DNA from: Spirochaetales bacterium
Lineage (GTDB): Bacteria > Spirochaetota > Spirochaetia > DSM-27196 > Salinispiraceae
NCBI GenBank assembly: GCA_009991955.1
Contig: JAACWS010000020.1
Coordinates: 1 to 63,946, forward strand
Reading direction: 5' to 3'
Length of the DNA stretch: 63,946 nt
In this document: positions 34,838 through 45,025 of the stretch, piece by piece
Numbering within the stretch: the stretch's first letter is position 1
Layout of the letters: each line of letters begins with the position of its first letter
Program-made: the position numbers and the translations under genes
The notes under the pieces: model-generated
Databases searched by the model: none
Told to the model about the DNA's origin: nothing
Seen by the model: the letters and a program-made list of their open reading frames with translations, nothing else

Positions 34838-36415
34838 ATGGTATACGATGTAGACGTTCTCGTAATTGGCTCGGGACTTGGAGGCCTCAGCGCAGCGGTC
34901 GCCGCAGCGGAAGACGGTCTCAAGGTCCTTGTAATAACAAAGTCGTCGAAGGTGAGCGAAACGAATACGTGGTATGCCCAGGGTGGAATCGTCGAAACCG
35001 GAACCGGTGACAGCCCTGAGCTCTTGATAAAAGACATTATGCGTGCGGGTTCGTATCTCAACAACAAAGATGCGGTAGAAATTGTTGCCCGAAGGGGTCC
35101 TGAGTTAGTTCAAGAATATCTCATCGATAAAGGAAGAGTACCCTTTGAAAGGGGTGAAGAAGGAGAGTTCGACCGGACGAAGGAAGGGGCACATACCGTT
35201 CGACGCATTCTCCATGTGAACGATCAAACCGGTAGAGCGATTCAAGAAAATATGAGCCAATACGCCGAGTCTTTACCAAACATCACGTTTCTTGCGGGAT
35301 ATTCTGCAGTGGACATTATCACAAATACCCACCACAGTACGGACTTTTTTCAAAGGTATCAAAATCGGCGGGCCCTTGGAGCCTACATTCTTAAGGAAGA
35401 TACTGGTGAGATATTCCCTATCTTTGCAGGGGCAACAATTATCGCTACCGGAGGAATCGGGAATTTGTATCTGCATACCTCGAATCCCGAATCAGCCTCG
35501 GGCGACGGTATAGCAATGGCCTACCGGGCCGGTTGCTCGATTATAAATGCCGAATACATGCAGTTTCATCCCACAATACTTTTTCATAGGGATGTAAAAC
35601 GATTTCTCATTACCGAAGCGATGCGGGGCGAAGGAGCTCGCCTTAAGAATACCAAGGGTGAGTATTTTATGGAGCGCTATAACCCTGAACTTAGAGATCT
35701 TGCCCCTAGAGACGAGGTCGCTCGGGCAATCTACCGAGAAATGGACGGTTCGGGAGGATACGTTTACCTCGACGCCCGTTCTTTGACCCATGTGGACGTA
35801 ACCCAACGTTTTCCAAGTATTTATCAAATGTGTAAATCCGTGGATATCGATATTTCGACCGACCTGATCCCGGTCGTTCCCGCCGCCCATTATTTTTGCG
35901 GGGGCATAAAAGTGGGCCTCGACAGTCGAACCGAAATCGAGGGACTCTACTCGGTCGGAGAGAGTAGTTGCACGGGGGTCCATGGGGCAAACCGTCTTGC
36001 ATCGGTGAGCCTACTTGAAGCCCTAGTTTTTGGTATACGCGCAGGCAAGAATCTCAAGAACCAGATAGTTCCGGTTACCCAGGGGCTAAAAGACAGCATT
36101 CCCGGTTGGATTTATCCCCAAGGCGAAGTTGAATTCGATCCTATTCTCATTCACCACGACATGCTTACCCTTCAATCGACAATGTGGAATTATGTTGGGA
36201 TTATCCGGAATAAAAAACGAATAGATCGATCCTTAGCAGACTTCAATTACTTTACCCATCGAATCGAAAGATTCTACCAAGAGGCGAGAGCGACGACGAA
36301 AATTCTCGAACTTCGAAATGCTGTTATTACCGCCGGGGTAATAGCAAAAGCAGCAGCGTCAAATCCCCAAAGTCTCGGTTGTCACTACCGGGAAGACCAA
36401 GGAACCAACTCCTAA
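34838..36415 (+). CDS. nadB: L-aspartate oxidase
   Basis: FAD enzyme that oxidises aspartate to iminoaspartate, the first step of bacterial de novo NAD synthesis. The 525 residues start with the dinucleotide motif VIGSGLGGLSAAVAAAEDG. They contain NTWYAQGGI, EYMQFHPT, LITEAMRGEGA and HGANRLASVSLLEALVFG, all typical of NadB rather than succinate dehydrogenase. GAGGAA precedes the ATG. With nadC and nadD nearby, only nadA and nadE are missing from this cluster for the full route. Confidence 0.95.
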   Translation: MVYDVDVLVIGSGLGGLSAAVAAAEDGLKVLVITKSSKVSETNTWYAQGGIVETGTGDSPELLIKDIMRAGSYLNNKDAVEIVARRGPELVQEYLIDKGRVPFERGEEGEFDRTKEGAHTVRRILHVNDQTGRAIQENMSQYAESLPNITFLAGYSAVDIITNTHHSTDFFQRYQNRRALGAYILKEDTGEIFPIFAGATIIATGGIGNLYLHTSNPESASGDGIAMAYRAGCSIINAEYMQFHPTILFHRDVKRFLITEAMRGEGARLKNTKGEYFMERYNPELRDLAPRDEVARAIYREMDGSGGYVYLDARSLTHVDVTQRFPSIYQMCKSVDIDISTDLIPVVPAAHYFCGGIKVGLDSRTEIEGLYSVGESSCTGVHGANRLASVSLLEALVFGIRAGKNLKNQIVPVTQGLKDSIPGWIYPQGEVEFDPILIHHDMLTLQSTMWNYVGIIRNKKRIDRSLADFNYFTHRIERFYQEARATTKILELRNAVITAGVIAKAAASNPQSLGCHYREDQGTNS

Positions 36416-36502
36416 GACCCAGGGTAACTACCGGCCCCCCAATTTTGGATAGGGAAAAAATTCCGATTTGAGCTGTCCAGATAAAGAAAACGGTATATAC
36501 TT

Positions 36503-36517
36503 CTGTCTTAAGGACAG
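36503..36517. other. small perfect inverted repeat upstream of spoVG
   Basis: CTGTC-TTAAG-GACAG lies 43 bases before the spoVG start and just after a TATACT sequence (36495-36500) that could be a -10 box. It is a candidate operator or leader hairpin for spoVG. Confidence 0.35.
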
Positions 36518-36560
36518 TTACTAGTTCGACAGACGTTCGGGTTACATCGAAGGAGCTGCC

Positions 36561-36857
36561 ATGGAGATTACCGATATCCGAATTCGGCGGGTTGTTTCTG
36601 AAGGGAAACTGAAAGCTTACGTCACCGTAACTTTCGATGATTGTTTTGTAGTCCATAATGTGAAAGTCATCGAAGGAAAAAGTGGAGTATTTATTGCGAT
36701 GCCCTCTCGTAAAACCAAAACTGGTGAATATAAAGACGTTGCCCATCCTATTCATTCGGATTTTCGAACCTTTTTGCAAGATTCGATACTCAATGCCTAC
36801 GAAAACCTGCCTGAAGATAGCGAAATGGTTGATGAAGACTTCCACGAGTTAGAGTGA
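36561..36857 (+). CDS. spoVG: SpoVG family nucleic-acid-binding regulator
   Basis: A 98-residue site-specific DNA/RNA-binding protein. The family is best known from Bacillus but conserved in spirochaetes, where the Borrelia homologue binds DNA and RNA. The motif [20 protein letters not shown], followed by [18 protein letters not shown], is almost diagnostic. GAAGGAG precedes the ATG. It appears monocistronic. A tRNA-Gln/rplY unit with its own promoter follows. Confidence 0.95.
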   Translation: MEITDIRIRRVVSEGKLKAYVTVTFDDCFVVHNVKVIEGKSGVFIAMPSRKTKTGEYKDVAHPIHSDFRTFLQDSILNAYENLPEDSEMVDEDFHELE

Positions 36858-36872
36858 TTTTTTTAAATCCCT

Positions 36873-36901
36873 TTGACAGAAATCTTGTTTTGCGATAGAT
36901 T
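36873..36901 (+). promoter_or_regulatory. promoter of tRNA-Gln(TTG) and probably rplY operon
   Basis: Perfect TTGACA (36873-36878), a 17-bp spacer and TAGATT (36896-36901), 18 bases before the tRNA. Confidence 0.7.
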
Positions 36902-36919
36902 AACGGCTTGTTGAAACTC

Positions 36920-36991
36920 TGGGACGTGGCCAAGTGGTAAGGCATCGGATTTTGATTCCGACATTCGCAGGTTCAATTCCTGCCGTCCCAG
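36920..36991 (+). tRNA. tRNA-Gln (anticodon TTG)
   Basis: The acceptor stem TGGGACG/CGTCCCA has discriminator G. The anticodon stem TCGGA/TCCGA encloses TTTTGAT, giving anticodon TTG. The T-arm is GCAGG-TTCAATT-CCTGC. CCA is not encoded. With tRNA-Gln(CTG) at 13592 both glutamine codons are covered by dedicated tRNAs. Confidence 0.96.
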
Positions 36992-37064
36992 CTTTCCTGG
37001 GTTGATTAAACCCAAAATGAATCGAGAAATTCCAATAAAACAATTGGGCCACAAGGGAGCGAGA

Positions 37065-37670
37065 ATGGCTATGAAGGTATTAGAAGCGACGTTACGAGAC
37101 TCTACAGGTACTGGTTCATCGCGAAGATTACGCCACGACAAGAGGATCCCCGGAGTAGTGTACGGTGCAGACAAAAACGTAAGTGTATCGATTGATTCCC
37201 ATAATTTCGAAATGAAGTTCAAACATGTTTCCGAAAACGAGCTTATTGAACTTCGGGTTGGGAAGGATTCTTACAATGTGCTCATAAAGGATTTTCAGTC
37301 CGATATCCTCAAAAATATGGTAACTCACCTAGATTTCTACCAAGTTGAATTGGGAAAACTTCTCAAGACCCACGTGCCTATCCGCTTGGTAGGAGTTGCA
37401 AAGGGTGTAAAAGGAGGAGGAATCATGGAGCATCCTCTTCACGAGTTGGAAATTGAGTGCTTGCCCAAGGATCTTCCTGAGTTTATTGAAATTGATGTAG
37501 AATCGCTGGATGGTGGCCACGCCCTGCACGTTGGCGATCTGGATCTTACGGGGGACTTTAAAGTACTTAACAGCCACGATCAGGTTGTGGCGTTTATTGG
37601 ACATGCAAAGGCGGTGGCAGTGACCGAAGAGGAAGAAACTGAACCAGTTGGTGAAGGTGCTAAAGCCTAA
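37065..37670 (+). CDS. rplY: 50S ribosomal protein L25 (long CTC/TL5 type)
   Basis: 5S-rRNA-binding protein of 201 residues with the N-terminal L25 domain (RRLRHDKRIPGVVYG) and the C-terminal TL5 domain (HPLHELEIECLPKDLPEFIEIDV) of the CTC form. ATG at 37065 has AAGGGAG upstream. The longer frame from 37002 would begin in the sequence following the tRNA and lacks support. It is probably transcribed with the upstream tRNA-Gln and overlaps pth. Confidence 0.94.
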   Translation: MAMKVLEATLRDSTGTGSSRRLRHDKRIPGVVYGADKNVSVSIDSHNFEMKFKHVSENELIELRVGKDSYNVLIKDFQSDILKNMVTHLDFYQVELGKLLKTHVPIRLVGVAKGVKGGGIMEHPLHELEIECLPKDLPEFIEIDVESLDGGHALHVGDLDLTGDFKVLNSHDQVVAFIGHAKAVAVTEEEETEPVGEGAKA

Positions 37671-38241
37671 GAAATCGACTCCGATTGAATACATACTAAT
37701 AGGGCTCGGAAATCCCGGGCTGCGTTATCAAGAGACCCGACACAATGTCGGGTTTTGGTTTATAAAAGAGCTATCGACCAATTGGAATCTAGACCTGAAG
37801 AAGGCATTATTTCGTTCATTTCGTTATGCTCACTATAAAAACACCGCCTTGGTACTTCCTTTCACCTACATGAATAGATCTGGACTTGTGTTGCCCTACT
37901 TGGAAAACCGCTATCCTGGTGCCCAAATTCTTGTCGTGACCGATAATATGGATTTACCCCCGGGTAAAACCCGTTTTAAACAAAAGATTGGCACTGGTGG
38001 TGGACACAACGGCCTTCGGTCAATCGTCGAGTATCAGGGTACGGATCCTTGGGTTCTTTATATTGGGGTGGGTAGACCCCCTGATAGAGAATCTGTCATT
38101 GACCACGTTCTCGGTGAACCCAGCCTGCTTGAGCGGGAAAAAATCTTATCTGCCATAAGCAAAGGGATTAATGGATTCCACCTCATAATTGCTGGCGAGT
38201 TCCAGGCAGGAATGAATGTTATCAACAGTTCTCGAGACTGA
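37648..38241 (+). CDS. pth: peptidyl-tRNA hydrolase
   Basis: Releases peptides from prematurely dropped peptidyl-tRNA. The conserved landmarks are LIGLGNPGLRYQETRHNVGF (catalytic His in RHN), PFTYMNRSG and the GTGGGHNGLRSI loop, so the enzyme is complete. The start is uncertain: TTG at 37648 and GTG at 37651 or 37657 lie inside the end of rplY, none with a clear ribosome binding site. Translation is probably coupled to rplY. It overlaps tilS by 26 bases. Confidence 0.93.
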   Translation: MVKVLKPKKSTPIEYILIGLGNPGLRYQETRHNVGFWFIKELSTNWNLDLKKALFRSFRYAHYKNTALVLPFTYMNRSGLVLPYLENRYPGAQILVVTDNMDLPPGKTRFKQKIGTGGGHNGLRSIVEYQGTDPWVLYIGVGRPPDRESVIDHVLGEPSLLEREKILSAISKGINGFHLIIAGEFQAGMNVINSSRD

Positions 38242-39628
38242 AGTTTTCGAACGACTCATTAAGTACAACTTTGAACCACTTCGCCCCTTGGGTATAGGGT
38301 ATTCGGGTGGGGCGGATTCGACGGCTCTTGCCCACCTAATGTACCGGTTTCGACAGAGCTATGGTTTCTCAAATCCCGTGTATCTTTTGTACGTTCGTCA
38401 TAATCTACGGGATAAAAGGGAAACCTCCGCGGAAGAACGATTAATTGTCGCAAATGCCCTCAAATTTCGAATGCCCCTGCACGTGGTTGAAGGTAACTGG
38501 CATGGTATCGATGGCGGGCTCGAAGAGAAGGCCCGAATATATCGTTACAATCTCTTTAGCCGTTTGCAGAATTTTCTGGGTCTGCAAGGAGTACTTACTG
38601 CTCATCATAAAGATGATCAGAATGAGACGATGGTCCTCGATTTTTTTTCTGGAGCTGGATGGAGGGCATCTGCAGGTATTCCGGAAATGAGACCTCCTTA
38701 TTATCGTCCGCTTATCGAAGTAAGTAAGCAGCGAATTCTGGAATATCTAACAAATAACGAACTGGACTGGTCAGATGATTCTAGTAATGTGAATGAGTCG
38801 ATACCGCGGAACTTTTTTCGAGTCCGAATTTTGCCCCAGGTCGAAACCTATTTTCCATCCATGAACGAAAACCTCTCTCGAAGTCGACGTAAGACGAAAC
38901 TTCTTGAAGACTGGGTTCGGGAAGTAAGCGAAAAGACTCGGTGGAGTATTCGTAATCCTGGTGAGGTTGTCCTCGAGGCAGAGGCGTACTATGTTCAACC
39001 ACCATTTTTGCGTTACGAACTCCTGCTTTCGGGGTTAAATACTTTAGAAAAATCTACAAGACCCCGGGTTTTCCGCTCTTTGTACGCCTCGAAAAGTACC
39101 CGTCGAAAAAGGGTATCTTTTGCGTTTCTCGAGCCTTTGATCTTTTTGAGTTCTGAGAGTCTTTCTTCAGGGAGTTACGAGAGAATTCAAGGGTACGGAC
39201 TAATACTATCTGTGGAAGGGTCAGAAATAATTCTGAGGGACGAACTTGAGTTTTCTCAAATTAACGGGTATGGTTTCAACCTTGATGAAATAACTGAGGA
39301 GGCAATTTTTGGCGGATGGATACTTGGCCCTGGAGCTTGGTCAAATTTCCTAAGCCATGGCGGAAATGGACAAGAACTGTGCCTACCGCATCCAGTGAGT
39401 TCGATACGATGCGAATCGGTTTTGAGTTACGGCTCGAAAAATCCTATCCCTCGGTCTAAAAAAATCAGTATATTGTCAGTACACGGAGATAAAATCCTCA
39501 CGATTGAATCTTCGGACTTTGGAAATCTACAAGTTAGGTACACGAACCCTACTAAGACATCATCTCAAATGGGAACGGTGGTCGAGAAGTGCGGGGTGGT
39601 TTCGTGGATGGAGTATACCAGTGAGTGA
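38216..39628 (+). CDS. tilS: tRNA(Ile)-lysidine synthetase
   Basis: Modifies C34 of tRNA-Ile(CAU) to lysidine so that it reads AUA. The 470 residues have the PP-loop motif YSGGADST near 29-36 and ATP-site motifs AHHKDDQNET and DFFSGAG. The TilS substrate-binding and C-terminal domains are diverged but full length. It overlaps pth by 26 bases and ftsH by 8. The pairing of tilS with ftsH is conserved in many bacteria. Confidence 0.92.
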   Translation: MLSTVLETEVFERLIKYNFEPLRPLGIGYSGGADSTALAHLMYRFRQSYGFSNPVYLLYVRHNLRDKRETSAEERLIVANALKFRMPLHVVEGNWHGIDGGLEEKARIYRYNLFSRLQNFLGLQGVLTAHHKDDQNETMVLDFFSGAGWRASAGIPEMRPPYYRPLIEVSKQRILEYLTNNELDWSDDSSNVNESIPRNFFRVRILPQVETYFPSMNENLSRSRRKTKLLEDWVREVSEKTRWSIRNPGEVVLEAEAYYVQPPFLRYELLLSGLNTLEKSTRPRVFRSLYASKSTRRKRVSFAFLEPLIFLSSESLSSGSYERIQGYGLILSVEGSEIILRDELEFSQINGYGFNLDEITEEAIFGGWILGPGAWSNFLSHGGNGQELCLPHPVSSIRCESVLSYGSKNPIPRSKKISILSVHGDKILTIESSDFGNLQVRYTNPTKTSSQMGTVVEKCGVVSWMEYTSE

Positions 39629-41489
39629 TAATAATCAGTCGAACAAAAATTCGAATCAGGATCCTAAACAGCCCAATTTTAATTTCAAAAATAATCGTTT
39701 TGCCCTTTTCCTAATAATTGGTTTGCTTGGTTTGTCCATAGCGCTCTTCATGCCAACCGCCGAGAATTTTGGACAAGAAATTCCCTATTCTCAGTTTCTC
39801 AGCTATTTAGATGAAGGAATCGTAACCCAAGTTAAAATTGTTGACTATTCGTTGATTCAAGGACAGCTCAGTCGAGGAACCGCCGATGGTGGGGCATTTA
39901 CAACTCGCATTCCCTACACCGACTCGGGTCTGGTTCAACTTCTCATGGACAATGATGTAAGGTTTAGCGGTGAGACGAGTCCTACGAGTCCACTGATGAT
40001 TATTTTGAATTTTCTACCTATCACCCTTGGCCTCGTTTTTATATGGATTCTTTTTCGCCAAGTTCAAGGTGGGGGAAACAAAGCCTTTTCCTTCGGAAAA
40101 AGTAAGGCAAAACGATATGCAGATCAGGGTGAGAAAAAAATTACCTTCGCCGATGTTGCAGGTCAACACGAAGCGAAGTATGAACTCGAAGAGGTGGTTG
40201 AGTTTCTGAAGAACCCAGGGCGATTCACGAAGATGGGAGCGAAGATACCAAAGGGTGTTCTTCTCGTAGGTATGCCTGGCACCGGTAAGACCCTTCTTGC
40301 CAAAGCTACCGCTGGTGAAGCGGGTGTTCCCTTTTTTCATATGTCTGGATCGGACTTTGTCGAAATGTTTGTCGGAGTTGGTGCCAGTCGAGTTCGCGAT
40401 CTGTTTGAACAGGGTAGGAAGAATTCCCCTTGTATAATTTTTATAGATGAGTTGGACGCAGTTGGCCGTACTCGTGGCGCAGGCTACGGTGGTGGTCACG
40501 ATGAAAGAGAACAAACCCTCAATCAGATGCTGGTGGAAATGGACGGCTTCGATACAAAAGATGGGGTCATCATAATCGCGGCAACGAATAGACCCGACGT
40601 ACTCGATCCTGCACTTTTGCGACCTGGACGTTTTGATAGGCAGGTCGTTGTAGATATGCCGGACATGAAAGAGCGTGAAGCTATTCTTCGAATTCATGCG
40701 GCCAAGATTCCCATGGGAACCGAGGTCGATTTGACTCGAATAGCCCGGGCGACGCCTGGTGCTTCGGGTGCAGACATCGCAAATCTGGTAAACGAGGCTG
40801 CACTTTATGCGGCCCGGAAAAATAAAGAGAATGTTGAAACTGAAGATTTTGAGGAGGCCCGAGACAAAATGCTCATGGGGGTGGCTCGCTTATCGAAGGT
40901 GATTTCTGAAAAAGATAAGCTTGCGACCGCATACCACGAAGCTGGCCACGCTTTGCTTCACTATTACCTTAAGGATGTTGATCCTTTGCATAAGGTGAGC
41001 GTTGTTCCCCGCGGAAGGGCACTGGGGGTAGCTATCAGCCTTCCTGATGAAGACAAATACAGTCGAAATAAGGGATGGTTGCACGACCGAATTGTTATAG
41101 CCTACGGTGGATATGTCGCAGAGCAACTAGTATACGGAGAAACAACTACCGGAACCCAAAATGACCTTAAGCAGGCAACTGAGATGGCTCGACGAATGGT
41201 TTGCGAGTGGGGAATGAGCGACCTTGGACCGGTCAGCTTTGGGGCAGAAGACGAGCCAATATTCCTCGGAAAAGAAATTGCGACCCATAAGGACTACTCT
41301 GAGGAGACCGCAAAAAAGATCGATAATGAGATTCGTAAAATCTTGGATGATTGCTTGGAAAGAGCCTATTCTGTATTGCGGGAGCAAAGAGAGAAACTCG
41401 AAGTTCTCGCCCAGGCTTTGGTGAATAAAGAAACCTTGAGTGACGATGAGGTGAGATTGGTTCTCGGTTTGGCGAAGGCTGGAGCTTAA
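39621..41489 (+). CDS. ftsH: ATP-dependent zinc metalloprotease FtsH
   Basis: Membrane-bound AAA+ protease for quality control. With the GTG start at 39621 (GGAG 7 bases upstream) it has 622 residues. Two transmembrane helices (about 28-45 and 120-143) flank a small periplasmic domain. Walker A GMPGTGKT is at 217-224, the second region of homology contains [19 protein letters not shown], and the zinc site is H439-E-A-G-H443. The start overlaps the end of tilS. An in-frame ATG at 39504 would add 39 unrelated residues. Confidence 0.96.
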   Translation: MSDNNQSNKNSNQDPKQPNFNFKNNRFALFLIIGLLGLSIALFMPTAENFGQEIPYSQFLSYLDEGIVTQVKIVDYSLIQGQLSRGTADGGAFTTRIPYTDSGLVQLLMDNDVRFSGETSPTSPLMIILNFLPITLGLVFIWILFRQVQGGGNKAFSFGKSKAKRYADQGEKKITFADVAGQHEAKYELEEVVEFLKNPGRFTKMGAKIPKGVLLVGMPGTGKTLLAKATAGEAGVPFFHMSGSDFVEMFVGVGASRVRDLFEQGRKNSPCIIFIDELDAVGRTRGAGYGGGHDEREQTLNQMLVEMDGFDTKDGVIIIAATNRPDVLDPALLRPGRFDRQVVVDMPDMKEREAILRIHAAKIPMGTEVDLTRIARATPGASGADIANLVNEAALYAARKNKENVETEDFEEARDKMLMGVARLSKVISEKDKLATAYHEAGHALLHYYLKDVDPLHKVSVVPRGRALGVAISLPDEDKYSRNKGWLHDRIVIAYGGYVAEQLVYGETTTGTQNDLKQATEMARRMVCEWGMSDLGPVSFGAEDEPIFLGKEIATHKDYSEETAKKIDNEIRKILDDCLERAYSVLREQREKLEVLAQALVNKETLSDDEVRLVLGLAKAGA

Positions 41490-41538
41490 GAACACTACTT
41501 TCGCTTGGAACTTCTGGGAATCGATCCGATAACAAAGT

Positions 41539-43179
41539 ATGAAGTTTCGTGTACTCCTCCTAGTTTTTCTTAGTGCATCAAGTACTCTCTGGCCTAATTC
41601 TAATGAAGAAATTGCTCGGGAATATTTTAATCTCGGGCAATACTTTTATGAGGCCCAAGAATTAGATTCTTCCCTTCGGTTTCTCAATGATAGCCTTGAA
41701 TTCTTTCCTAATAATAGTGATGCCCTCTATCTAAAGGCGGTGATTCTTCATGAGCAGGGAGACATCCCCCGGGCCACAGACCTATTACTGCAGTCCCTCG
41801 AAGCCAAAACTTTAAAGGCCTATTCCTACGACCAGGTTCGATTATTGTATATCAGCCTTCTTCATCGCCAAAAACAATACGACGAGGTAATAGCGCTCTT
41901 TGAAGAAGAGTTTCTACCCTTTGGGGCTTTTTCAAGATCTCACGAGGCCTTTCTTTTCCTCGATTCCCTAGTTCGGACGAACCGTCGCAACGAATATCAA
42001 GAATACTTTGACCAGGCAATCCGGCAATTCCCAGAGGACCCTCGGTTTCGTGTCTTAAATGATTCTACCTTTAGGCCTCCCCTCTTGGTAACCGAAGAGT
42101 TTTTGCGCCTACAAGCGGCGACAAGAAACTCCTACCTCGACGCCATGAAACTATTTATCTATCAACTATTGCCCGGAGAAACGAGATTGAATTGGATACA
42201 GAAGTATTGGCAGTTTGGTGGTTCGATAGATGACATGATTTTGGCGTTCTATTTTGAGGATCTTCAGGGTGACGAATTTAGAATTGAAACGGCCTATCAA
42301 GATCTCTTTCTTCTTCATCAACCAAGAAACCTCGATGCTCTTCAGTCAATGTTTCGCGTGGTCGAGAGTGGTCCGGAAAAGCAGGCCCTTGAACGATATC
42401 TTGAAAATCCGCCCTTTCAACTTGTGAGGGACTTAAATTGGGACGGCTATTATGAAGAATATTTTACAGTCGTTAATGGCCAAATTCAGTCGTGGTACTT
42501 AGATGAGAATCAAGATGGGCTCAACGAAATTGAAATTCACTTCGAGAACTCGATACCCCGTCAAATGTACGTGCTCTCAAGGGATAAACGTATTCGAGTT
42601 GTTTTTCTTGAATATCCGTTCGTCAATCTTGTCGAACGTTTTACAACTGACGGTCACTCAGACACTATTCGATTTTTCCTTCCACTTTTGGACCATTCCT
42701 TAGAACTGTTCGATCCGATGGTTTCCCTTGGATTAACCTTTCCAGAATCTCCTTATTCAATAGTTTTGGACGAAAACTTTTCTACACTTTTGGGAGCATT
42801 TTTATCGATTGTACCTGAAGTTGCCCATCGAATAGAGTGGATTGAAGATGGGGTACCAAGGGAAGTAGGCTTTATTGGTCCCCAAGAATCCCGCATACTT
42901 ATCGATCGCGACGGAGGCAGAAACCAAGAAATTACCATTTTTGATTATCCGAGTAGGAACCTGGTTTTGGAATTTTACGATCCTAACGAGGACGGATGGT
43001 ACGAGTTGGTACGGGCTCGGGGCATAAACGGAATATATTTGAAAGATCTTCACACTCAAGGGCAGTTTATACCCTTTTTTGGATCGGATGTTCCTGAAGA
43101 CGTATCGGAAGACTCTATTCAGCTGTTTCAAGAATATCAAAACCGTCTGTTTCATTCCGTGTCGACAGAAGAAAACTAG
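41539..43179 (+). CDS. exported TPR-containing protein of unknown function
   Basis: I do not recognise this as a named family. The 546 residues have an N-terminal signal peptide (about 1-18). TPR-like repeats follow to about residue 150 (EEIAREYFNLGQYFYEAQE, SDALYLKAVILHEQGD). The C-terminal half carries four acidic loops of the DxNxDGxxE type near residues 298, 322, 456 and 481, resembling calcium-binding repeats of surface proteins. The stop is immediately followed by the start of an HtrA-type lipoprotease, so the two are probably co-translated and may act together in the periplasm. The ribosome binding site is weak. Confidence 0.7.
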   Translation: MKFRVLLLVFLSASSTLWPNSNEEIAREYFNLGQYFYEAQELDSSLRFLNDSLEFFPNNSDALYLKAVILHEQGDIPRATDLLLQSLEAKTLKAYSYDQVRLLYISLLHRQKQYDEVIALFEEEFLPFGAFSRSHEAFLFLDSLVRTNRRNEYQEYFDQAIRQFPEDPRFRVLNDSTFRPPLLVTEEFLRLQAATRNSYLDAMKLFIYQLLPGETRLNWIQKYWQFGGSIDDMILAFYFEDLQGDEFRIETAYQDLFLLHQPRNLDALQSMFRVVESGPEKQALERYLENPPFQLVRDLNWDGYYEEYFTVVNGQIQSWYLDENQDGLNEIEIHFENSIPRQMYVLSRDKRIRVVFLEYPFVNLVERFTTDGHSDTIRFFLPLLDHSLELFDPMVSLGLTFPESPYSIVLDENFSTLLGAFLSIVPEVAHRIEWIEDGVPREVGFIGPQESRILIDRDGGRNQEITIFDYPSRNLVLEFYDPNEDGWYELVRARGINGIYLKDLHTQGQFIPFFGSDVPEDVSEDSIQLFQEYQNRLFHSVSTEEN

Positions 43180-44955
43180 ATGGGTAAAAAAAAGAGGTTT
43201 TGTATAAATCGGTTACGTTTTTCAATAGGGTCTCTTATCCTTAGTATCTTTGTGGTTACCACGAGTTGTATTTCCCCGAAAATACTCGAGGATCAAACCC
43301 GAGACTTAAATTTAGTTGAGTTCTATGGGTCGGTATTTAACAGCATCCAGGAGCCCGGTGTTAGGATATCTTTAGGCTTGAGTTTACTCGAATTTGGTCT
43401 GCAGGCAGACATTTTTAACTTAGAGTACGATCTCCAGATTGCGTTTAATCAACTAAAGGATGAGAATCCGACTCAGGCACAAAAACTCGCTCAGTTTTTC
43501 CCCGAATTATTTCCTGAGTTTGTTTCTCAGCCGGAACAAGTCGATGCACTATCAATAAGCGAAGAACAGCTTCAACGGGGTACTTCCGAGCCCAAGGTCC
43601 TTTGGGCCCATAGGGTTCTGGATGCCCATTCAAAAGGTTCTGTCGATTTGGGCAATCTAACGGATCAGTCGCTCTCCGAGGAACTGGAAACCCTGTCCGA
43701 AGAGGTTCAGAACCTCGATCTACGACAGCTACTCGGGCTAAAGGCATCCAGATTTGACCCTTCCCAAGCTGTTCAAGCTGTTGTGACTGTTCTTGTGGAC
43801 CAAGGAGTAGAAGTAACAGGAGGTATTGGCAGACCCATACTTTCGGTTGGGAGTGGCCTGTTCATAGATCCCGAAGGATACATTCTAACAAATTACCACG
43901 TTATTGAATCGGAAGTTGATCCGACCTATGAGGGGGTAAGTAAGCTAACCGTAAGGCTTTTCACTACCGAAGGGCGAGCACTGGCTCAAAGGGTTCCCGC
44001 TCGAGTTGTTGGTTACGATGAGGTCTTGGATATAGCCATGCTCAAGGTAGAGGTGACTCCTCGTTCGGTCGTATCGCTCAGTAACATAGAGACCTTAGTT
44101 CCAGGAACGGAGGTATTTGCCCTGGGAAGTCCTGGCGGACTGGAAAATACTCTAACCCGTGGGATAATTTCTGCTTTAGGGCGTCGTTTCCTTCAATTAG
44201 GAGAGGTATATCAAGTGGATATACCTTTGAATCCAGGAAACAGCGGAGGGCCAGTTTTTGACTCTCAGGGCAGGGTTCTTGGAATAGTTTTTGCGGGAAT
44301 CCAGCAGTTCGATGGGGTCAATTTTATCATTCCTAGTACGCAAATCTATCAGGTGCTGCCGAAATTATTTGAAGGCGGCCAGGTCCGTCATAATTGGATT
44401 GGTGCATCGGTTCACGAGACATCGAGGGGACTCGAAATTTCGTTTATCGACCCAAATGGACCCCTTGGTACTTCTGTATTACGCATTGGGGACCTGGTAC
44501 GAAGTATCGATGGTTTTCGTTTCACAAATATACCTCAAGTACATACCTATCTGGGGAAGCTGAACTCCGATGAACTCGTTATTCTGGAAGTCGAGCGAGA
44601 AGGAAACCGTTATAGGGTTCCGATAGTCCTGGGAGAGCGACCGGTGCTTCCTCTTCAAAGGGTTTTAGGTCCGGTTCTTGCAAGTAGATGGCTATCACCT
44701 CTTTTTGGAATCGGTGTTGACCGACTGGAAAATCGGAATGGCCGCCCAAGTTTTCAAATAACCCGAGTATATCCGGGGTCCATTGCCCATGACTCGGGAC
44801 TTACCGAATACGATTCTTTTGCCCTTGATCGATGGATCTACGACGAGGAACAACAGGTTGCGGCAATACAAATTTTGGTTCAACGAAGATCGATGGGTCT
44901 GGTACCCGAGGCTCTACAGATTGCAACCTACATAGCGTTAACGAGCTTCATCTAG
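43180..44955 (+). CDS. HtrA/DegP-type serine protease lipoprotein
   Basis: Predicted membrane-anchored periplasmic protease of 591 residues. A signal sequence ends in a spirochaete-like lipobox (VTTSC, lipidated C30). A helical region of unknown role (about 31-210) precedes the trypsin-like domain. The catalytic triad is H240 (NYHVIES), D284 (DIAMLKV) and S355 (PGNSGGP). A PDZ domain follows at about 405-485 and a second PDZ-like region after 500. The N-terminal helical region is unusual for DegP and may bind a partner. It starts directly after the stop of the exported TPR gene. Confidence 0.85.
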   Translation: MGKKKRFCINRLRFSIGSLILSIFVVTTSCISPKILEDQTRDLNLVEFYGSVFNSIQEPGVRISLGLSLLEFGLQADIFNLEYDLQIAFNQLKDENPTQAQKLAQFFPELFPEFVSQPEQVDALSISEEQLQRGTSEPKVLWAHRVLDAHSKGSVDLGNLTDQSLSEELETLSEEVQNLDLRQLLGLKASRFDPSQAVQAVVTVLVDQGVEVTGGIGRPILSVGSGLFIDPEGYILTNYHVIESEVDPTYEGVSKLTVRLFTTEGRALAQRVPARVVGYDEVLDIAMLKVEVTPRSVVSLSNIETLVPGTEVFALGSPGGLENTLTRGIISALGRRFLQLGEVYQVDIPLNPGNSGGPVFDSQGRVLGIVFAGIQQFDGVNFIIPSTQIYQVLPKLFEGGQVRHNWIGASVHETSRGLEISFIDPNGPLGTSVLRIGDLVRSIDGFRFTNIPQVHTYLGKLNSDELVILEVEREGNRYRVPIVLGERPVLPLQRVLGPVLASRWLSPLFGIGVDRLENRNGRPSFQITRVYPGSIAHDSGLTEYDSFALDRWIYDEEQQVAAIQILVQRRSMGLVPEALQIATYIALTSFI

Positions 44956-44976
44956 GCACCGAAAAACAGTAGAAGT

Positions 44977-45005
44977 TTAACCAAAATCCATTCTCAATCT
45001 ATTAT
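44977..45005 (+). promoter_or_regulatory. possible promoter of the chemosensory operon
   Basis: TTAACC (44977-44982), a 17-bp spacer and TATTAT (45000-45005), with an overlapping TATACT at 45003-45008. It lies about 20 bases before the STAS gene. The -35 match is modest. Confidence 0.4.
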
Positions 45006-45025
45006 ACTGAATCCATAGAGGAAGT

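Noticed and set aside
39504-39620. N-terminal extension of FtsH
   Set aside because: The added residues are the tilS coding sequence in another frame. GTG at 39621 has a ribosome binding site and gives a normal FtsH.
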